From Thermohalobaculum sp964576075 (GTDB taxonomy: Bacteria; Pseudomonadota; Alphaproteobacteria; Rhodobacterales; Rhodobacteraceae): a stretch of 64,000 nucleotides of DNA. Of this stretch, positions 58,883-64,000 are shown piece by piece. The stretch is from NCBI GenBank assembly GCA_964576075.1, contig CAZNTX010000003.1:1-64000 (forward strand), written 5' to 3'. The position numbers and the translations under genes are program-made. The notes beneath the pieces are model-generated. The model was not told the origin of the DNA. It ran no database searches and saw only the letters and a list, made by a program, of their open reading frames with translations. Every line of letters begins with the position of its first letter. Position 1 is the first letter of the stretch.

Positions 58883-61609
58883 ATGGCAGTCGTCGTCGTC
58901 GAATCGCCCGCGAAGGCAAAGACCATCAGCGGCTATCTCGGCAACCAGCACACGGTGCTCGCCTCCTACGGCCATGTGCGCGATCTCCCCTCGAAGGACG
59001 GCTCGGTCGACCCCGAGAACGGCTTCGACATGACCTGGGAGGTCGATGCCAAGGCGCAGAAGCACATCCGCGCCATCGCCGAGGCGGTGAAGGACGAGGA
59101 CCGCCTGATCCTCGCCACCGACCCCGACCGCGAGGGCGAGGCGATCTCCTGGCACCTGCTCGAGGCGCTGAAGAAGCGCCGGGCGGTGAAGAAAACCACC
59201 GAGGTCGACCGCGTCGTCTTCAACGCCATCACCAAATCCGCCGTGACCAAGGCGATGGCCAACCCCCGCGAGATCGACATGCAGCTCGTGGAGGCCTATC
59301 TCGCGCGCCGCGCGCTGGACTATCTCGTGGGCTTCACCCTCTCGCCGGTGCTCTGGCGCAAGCTTCCGGGCGCGAAATCCGCGGGCCGGGTGCAGTCCGT
59401 CGCGCTCCGCCTCATCGTCGAGCGGGAGATGGAGATCGAGGCCTTCCGCGCCCGCGAATACTGGACCGTGAAGGCCGAGCTCGTCACCCCCCGGGGCGAG
59501 CCGTTCCTCGCCCGCCTCGTCGCCCTCGACGGGCGCAAGCTCGACAAGTTCGATCTCGCCGACGAGACCGCGGCCCGCGCAGCGGCGCGCGCGGTCGAGG
59601 AGGCGGCCCTCGCCGTGCGCTCCGTCGAGGCGAAGCCGCAGACCCGCAATCCCTTCCCGCCCTTCATGACCTCGACGCTCCAGCAAGAGGCGTCGCGCAA
59701 GCTCGGCATGGGCGCGCAGGAGGCCATGCGCACCGCCCAGCGCCTCTACGAGGCCGGCCACATCACCTATATGCGGACCGATGGCGTGGACATGGCGCCG
59801 GAGGCCGTCGCCGCCGCGCGCGAGACGATCGAGACGCGCTACGGGGCCGACTACGTCCCGCCCAAGCCGCGGGTCTACAAGACCAAGGCGAAGAACGCGC
59901 AGGAGGCGCACGAGTGCATCCGCCCCACGCGCTTCTCCGCCGCCCCGGGCGAGATCCGGCTCGACCGCGCCGAGGCCCGCCTCTACGAGCTGATCTGGCA
60001 GCGCGCCGTGGCGAGCCAGATGGAGGCCGCCCGCTTCCGCCGCACCACCGTCGAGATCGCCGACGGCGCCGACCGCGTGGGCCTGCGCGCCACCGGCCAG
60101 GTCGTCACCTTCGACGGCTTCCTCCGCGCCTATGACGAGAGCCGCGACGACCGGCGCGAGGACGAGGAGGACGAGGCCCGCCTGCCCGAGATCCCCGAGG
60201 GCGCGGCCCTCGGCCGCAACGCCGTCACCCCGGAGCAGCATTTCACCCAGCCCCCGCCGCGCTACACCGAGGCGAGCCTCGTCAAGCGGATGGAGGAGCT
60301 CGGCATCGGCCGCCCCTCGACCTATGCCTCGATCATCGGCACGATCCAGGATCGGGACTATGTCCGCAAGGAGAAGAACCGGCTGATCCCGGAGGACAAG
60401 GGCCGCCTCGTCACCGCCTTCCTGATGAACTTCTTCCGCCGCTATGTGGAATACGATTTCACTGCGGCGCTCGAAGAGGAGCTCGACGACGTCTCCGGCG
60501 GGCGGATGGACTGGAAGGCGCTGCTCGAGAAGTTCTGGGAGGCGTTCTCCGCGGCGGTCGAGGACACCAAGGAGCTGCGCATCACCGAGGTGCTCGAGAA
60601 GATCAACGAGTTCCTCGCCCCCCATCTCTTCCCCGATCCGGGCGACGGCTCGGATCCGCGGCTCTGCCCCGCCTGCCAGGCCGGGCGGCTCTCGATGAAG
60701 ACCGCGCGCGCGGGCGGCGCCTTCATCGGCTGCTCCAACTATCCCAATTGCCGCTACACCCGCCCCCTCGGCGGCCCGGCGGACGACGAGGCGGCGAAGC
60801 TCGACGGCAAGGAGCTCGGCCTCGACCCGCAGACCGGGCTGATGGTCACGCTCAGGAACGGCCGCTTCGGGCCTTACGTCCAGCTCGGCGAGCAGGAGGG
60901 CGAGCAGAAGCCGAAGCGCGCGAGCCTTCCGAAGGGCATCGCGCCCGAGACCCTCGACCTGCAGACCGCGCTCGGCCTCCTCTCGCTCCCGCGCGAGATC
61001 GGCAAGCACCCGGACGACGGCGAGCCGGTCGAGGCCGGGCTCTACCGCTACGGCCCCGCGGTGCGCCACGGCAAGATCTACGCCCCGCTCGAGGATTGGA
61101 CCGAGGCGCTGACCGTCGGCATGAACCGCGCGGTCGGGCTCCTCGCGGAGAAGCGGGCCAATCCCGGCCGCGGCCGCGCCGCCCCGCAGAAGCCGCTCCG
61201 CGAGCTAGGAGAGCATCCAGAGGGCGGCCCCGTCGCGGTGATGGACGGGCGCTACGGGCCCTACGTCAAATGGGAGAAGGTGAACGCCACCCTCCCCAAG
61301 GGCGCGGACCCGCAGGCGGTGACGCTCGAGCAGGCGGTCGAGCTGCTGGCGGAGAAGGCCGCGAAGAAGGGGACCAAGAAGTCCGGGCAGGGGGCGAAGA
61401 AGGCCGCGGCCAAGCCCGCGAAGTCCGCCGCCGCGAAAACCACGAAGACCGCGAAGACCACGAAAACCGCCAAGACGACGAAGGCGGGCGCCGCCAAGAC
61501 CGCGCGGAAATCCCCGGCCAAGGGCAAGGCCGAAGCGGCGCCGCAAGAGCCCCCGGCGGAGGCCCCGGCCGAGCCGCAGAAGCGCCGGCGGCGCGCGGCC
61601 AATGGCTGA
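58883..61609 (+). CDS. topA: DNA topoisomerase I
   Basis: 908 residues of type IA topoisomerase. The Toprim start VVVESPAKAKTISGYLG and DPDREGEAISWHL are clear; the catalytic Tyr296 is in ITYMRTDGVDM; RPSTYASII follows. One four-cysteine zinc finger (CPACQ...CSNYPNC) and repeat GxxPK-type C-terminal domains come next, then a Lys/Ala/Thr-rich tail with KTAKTTKTA repeats likely to grip DNA. It relaxes negative supercoils. Confidence 0.97.
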   Translation: MAVVVVESPAKAKTISGYLGNQHTVLASYGHVRDLPSKDGSVDPENGFDMTWEVDAKAQKHIRAIAEAVKDEDRLILATDPDREGEAISWHLLEALKKRRAVKKTTEVDRVVFNAITKSAVTKAMANPREIDMQLVEAYLARRALDYLVGFTLSPVLWRKLPGAKSAGRVQSVALRLIVEREMEIEAFRAREYWTVKAELVTPRGEPFLARLVALDGRKLDKFDLADETAARAAARAVEEAALAVRSVEAKPQTRNPFPPFMTSTLQQEASRKLGMGAQEAMRTAQRLYEAGHITYMRTDGVDMAPEAVAAARETIETRYGADYVPPKPRVYKTKAKNAQEAHECIRPTRFSAAPGEIRLDRAEARLYELIWQRAVASQMEAARFRRTTVEIADGADRVGLRATGQVVTFDGFLRAYDESRDDRREDEEDEARLPEIPEGAALGRNAVTPEQHFTQPPPRYTEASLVKRMEELGIGRPSTYASIIGTIQDRDYVRKEKNRLIPEDKGRLVTAFLMNFFRRYVEYDFTAALEEELDDVSGGRMDWKALLEKFWEAFSAAVEDTKELRITEVLEKINEFLAPHLFPDPGDGSDPRLCPACQAGRLSMKTARAGGAFIGCSNYPNCRYTRPLGGPADDEAAKLDGKELGLDPQTGLMVTLRNGRFGPYVQLGEQEGEQKPKRASLPKGIAPETLDLQTALGLLSLPREIGKHPDDGEPVEAGLYRYGPAVRHGKIYAPLEDWTEALTVGMNRAVGLLAEKRANPGRGRAAPQKPLRELGEHPEGGPVAVMDGRYGPYVKWEKVNATLPKGADPQAVTLEQAVELLAEKAAKKGTKKSGQGAKKAAAKPAKSAAAKTTKTAKTTKTAKTTKAGAAKTARKSPAKGKAEAAPQEPPAEAPAEPQKRRRRAANG

Positions 61610-62078
61610 GGCGGCCGCGCATATCCGCCCCGCTTCGGCTGCGGACCTGCCCGCCCTCGCGGACCTCTACCGCGCCTTCTTCGAGGAGATCGGCATCGCC
61701 GTGCCAGAGCGGCTCGAGCGCAACATCCTCGGCATGATCGAGGACCGGAGTTCCACCCTGGTCCTGCTCGAGGACGGCGCCGGGCCCGCCGGCATCGCCA
61801 GCGCGAGCGTGGTGCATGGGGTGGAGTTCGGGACCTCCGCGGAGATCGAGGACATCTATGTCGCCCCCAGCCATCGCCGGCAGGGCTTCGGCGGGCGGCT
61901 CCTCGCGGAGATGGTGGCCTGGTGCCGGGCTCAGGGGGCGGCGGTCGTCGGCGTCGTGGTCCCGCCCACGCGCCCGGCGGAGCCGCAGCTCCAGGAGTTC
62001 TACGCCCGCCACGGCTTCCGCGAGAGCGGGCGCGTCGTGCTGCTGCTCGACCTCTCGGACGAGCCCGCGCCGTCATGA
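61602..62078 (+). CDS. GNAT family N-acetyltransferase
   Basis: 158 residues. IEDIYVAPSHRRQGFGGRLLAEMVAW contains the acetyl-CoA loop (RRQGFG) and EFYARHGFRESGRV the C-terminal strand-helix. Substrate unknown. It overlaps topA by 8 bases and rnr by 4, so it is co-transcribed with both. Confidence 0.9.
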   Translation: MAEAAAHIRPASAADLPALADLYRAFFEEIGIAVPERLERNILGMIEDRSSTLVLLEDGAGPAGIASASVVHGVEFGTSAEIEDIYVAPSHRRQGFGGRLLAEMVAWCRAQGAAVVGVVVPPTRPAEPQLQEFYARHGFRESGRVVLLLDLSDEPAPS

Positions 62079-64000
62079 GCCGCTTCCCGAGCAAGGACGA
62101 GATCCTCGCCTGGATCAAGGAGAACCCCCATTCCGTCGGCAAGCGCGAGATCGCGCGGGCCTTCAACCTCAAGGGCGCGGACCGCACGGCGCTCAAACAG
62201 GTGCTGCGCGAGCTCGAGGAGGACGGCGAGATCCACAAGCGCCGGCGCAAGCTCGGGGCGGCGGGGCATCTCCCGCCCGTCACCGTGCTGATCGCCGAGG
62301 CCGAGGACGCCGACGGCGATCTCTATGCCCGCCCGAAGGACTGGGAGGGGGAGGCGGCGCCCCCCTCGATCCTCTACGTCCCGCGCAAGGGGGACGTGGC
62401 GCTGAAGCCCGGGGACCGGTTCCTCGCCAAGCTCCACCCGGTGGAGGACGCGGCGGAACTGCGCTACGAGGCGCGGCTCATCAAGAAGATCGGCAGCGGC
62501 CCGCGGCGGATGCTCGGGGTCTATCGCGAGGGGCCCGAGGGCGGGCGCGTCGTCTCGGTCGACAAGCGGCTCGACCGGGAGTGGATCATCCCCAAGGGTG
62601 CGGCCGGCGGCGCGGCGCCGGGCGAGCTCGTCGAGGCGGAGGCGACCGGGGAGGGCCGGCGCATGGGGCTCCCCCGCGGGCGCGTGGTCGAGCGCCTCGG
62701 CGATCCGAGCGCGCCGAAACAGGTCTCCCTCATCGCGATCCACCAGCACGACATCCCCCTCGATTTCCCGCCCGAGGCCGAGGCGGAGGCCGCCGCCGCC
62801 GAGCTTCCGGCCCCCGAGGGGCGGACCGATCTGCGCGATCTGCCGCTCCTCACCATCGACCCCGAGGATGCGCGCGACCATGACGACGCGGTCTGCGCCA
62901 TGCCGGACGACGATCCGGCCAATCCCGGGGGCCATGTCGTCTGGGTCGCGATCGCCGATGTCGCCGCCTTCGTCCGCCCGGGCTCCGCGCTCGACCGGGC
63001 GGCGCGGGAGCGGGGCAACTCCACCTATTTCCCCGACCGCGTGGCGCCGATGCTGCCGGAGCGGCTCTCGGCCGATCTCTGCTCGCTGATCGAGGGGGCG
63101 GACCGGCCCTGCCTCGCGCTGCGCATGGTGCTCGGCGCCGACGGCACCAAGCGCGGCCACCGCTTCCACCGCGCGGTGATGACGAGCCGCGCCTCGCTGA
63201 CCTACGAGGCGGCGCAGGCGACGATCGACGGGGGCGAGGGGGAGATGGCGGGCCAGGTCCGCGCCCTCCACGCCGCCTGGCGCGCCGCCTGGGCCGCCCG
63301 GTCGCGTCGCCAGCCGCTGGAGCTCGACCTGCCGGAGCGGCGGATCGTGCTCTCCGAGGAGGGCGAGGTGATCGGCATCCCCGTCCGCGAGCGGTTCGAC
63401 GCGCACCGGCTGATCGAGGAGTTCATGATCCTCGCCAATGTCTGCGCGGCGGAGACGCTCGAGGCCCATCGCCGGGCGCTCCTCTACCGCGTCCACGAGG
63501 AGCCGGACCCCGAGCGCCTCGAGAGCCTGCGCGAGACGCTCGACGCCGTCGGCATCCCGCTCGCCAAGGGCCAGGTCCTGCGCACCGGCGATCTCAACCG
63601 GGTGCTCGACGCCGCGCGCGACTCCGAGGCCGCCGAGATGGTCCACATGCAGGTCCTCCGCGCGCAGCAACAGGCCTATTACAGCCCGGAGAACTACGGC
63701 CATTTCGGCCTGGCGCTCGCGCGGTATGCGCATTTCACCTCGCCGATCCGCCGCTATGCCGATCTCGTGGTGCACCGGGCGCTGATCGCCGCCTTGGGGT
63801 TCGGCGAGGACGGGCAGACGCCGGAGGAAGCCGCGCGCCTCAAGGAGACCGCCGAGGCGATCTCGCGCACCGAGCGCCGCTCGATGGAGGCCGAGCGCGA
63901 CACGGTGGACCGCTATGTCGCCGCCTATATGGCGGACCGGGAGGGGGCGGAATTCGCCGGCCGGATCAACGGCATCGGCCGCTTCGGCCTGTTCGTGAAG
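62075..64000 (+). CDS. rnr: Ribonuclease R (right end outside window)
   Basis: 642 codons are inside the window. The N-terminal winged helix (KREIARAFNLKGADRTALKQVLRELEEDGEI) is followed by cold-shock-like domains, the RNB catalytic block (TIDPEDARDHDDAVCA with metal-binding aspartates; YAHFTSPIRRYADLVVHR) and the start of the S1 domain (FAGRINGIGRFGLFVK). It degrades structured RNA 3' to 5'. ATGA overlap with the GNAT gene. Not truncated biologically, only by the window. Confidence 0.95.
   Translation, partial: MSRFPSKDEILAWIKENPHSVGKREIARAFNLKGADRTALKQVLRELEEDGEIHKRRRKLGAAGHLPPVTVLIAEAEDADGDLYARPKDWEGEAAPPSILYVPRKGDVALKPGDRFLAKLHPVEDAAELRYEARLIKKIGSGPRRMLGVYREGPEGGRVVSVDKRLDREWIIPKGAAGGAAPGELVEAEATGEGRRMGLPRGRVVERLGDPSAPKQVSLIAIHQHDIPLDFPPEAEAEAAAAELPAPEGRTDLRDLPLLTIDPEDARDHDDAVCAMPDDDPANPGGHVVWVAIADVAAFVRPGSALDRAARERGNSTYFPDRVAPMLPERLSADLCSLIEGADRPCLALRMVLGADGTKRGHRFHRAVMTSRASLTYEAAQATIDGGEGEMAGQVRALHAAWRAAWAARSRRQPLELDLPERRIVLSEEGEVIGIPVRERFDAHRLIEEFMILANVCAAETLEAHRRALLYRVHEEPDPERLESLRETLDAVGIPLAKGQVLRTGDLNRVLDAARDSEAAEMVHMQVLRAQQQAYYSPENYGHFGLALARYAHFTSPIRRYADLVVHRALIAALGFGEDGQTPEEAARLKETAEAISRTERRSMEAERDTVDRYVAAYMADREGAEFAGRINGIGRFGLFVK

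Noticed and set aside
61380..61560. Lys/Ala/Thr repeats in topA as a tandem repeat array
   Set aside because: These are a normal low-complexity DNA-binding tail of alphaproteobacterial topoisomerase I, not a separate element.

Overview
The window is G+C-rich chromosomal DNA (I estimate around 70 percent) from an alphaproteobacterium, most likely a Rhodobacterales. The evidence is the DUF3576-leuS-lptE-holA block, TIGR02300, TrcR (DUF1013), an alphaproteobacterial PhaZ, a PyrB/PH-domain/dihydroorotase-like operon, the mnmE-mnmG-rsmG-parA-parB block and a typical EF-Tu N-terminus at the left edge. No insertion sequence, prophage, rRNA operon or CRISPR array was seen. One tRNA (Ala, GGC) is present.

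Layout. 1-17 kb is housekeeping: the start of tuf, holA, lptE, leuS, an outer-membrane porin with a clear promoter and terminator, two tandem sulfotransferases, yggS, a siroheme synthase with a truncated methyltransferase part, glnK-amtB behind a possible sigma-54 promoter, a class A PBP, a YgjP-type protease, phaZ, TIGR02300 and tRNA-Ala. 17-18.4 kb has an orphan MlaC-like gene and a PlsC-like acyltransferase. 18.4-31 kb is a single-strand, tightly overlapping cluster that looks like an aryl-polyene (APE)/xanthomonadin-type pigment pathway. It encodes a methyltransferase, a GT2 glycosyltransferase broken by one missing G, a lipoprotein, two hotdog dehydratases, an LpxL-type acyltransferase, a LolA-like protein, an MMPL exporter, a ketosynthase plus chain-length-factor-like partner, a ketoreductase, a flavin-dependent halogenase-like enzyme, an ACP, an integral membrane protein and an adenylate-forming ligase.

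31-35 kb holds a little-characterised trio: a DUF5666 lipoprotein with a collagen-like glycine-rich tail, a DUF6502 protein, and a divergent 291-residue protein with three exact-length 54-residue repeats. Two matching 17-bp palindromes lie in the shared intergenic region. 35-42.5 kb is phosphorus-related: phnM divergent from phnDCE, then gshA, then a DUF4214-PhoD fusion. 42.5-50 kb has trcR, an RNase T2 and the chromosome-partitioning block parB-parA-rsmG-mnmG-mnmE with two parS-like sites. 50-64 kb is housekeeping: qor, an M3 oligopeptidase, a GST, pyrB with a dihydroorotase-like gene that lacks metal ligands, plsY, dprA, topA, a GNAT gene, and rnr, which runs off the right edge.

How the parts fit. 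The pigment cluster contains chain initiation (ligase, ACP), elongation (KS/CLF, KR, two DH), tailoring (halogenase-like, methyltransferase) and export/anchoring (acyltransferase, LolA-like, MMPL, glycosyltransferase), so it can be read as one pathway delivering a lipid-linked polyene to the outer membrane. Its product is inferred, not shown. All domain calls come from reading the translated sequences; no database search was possible.
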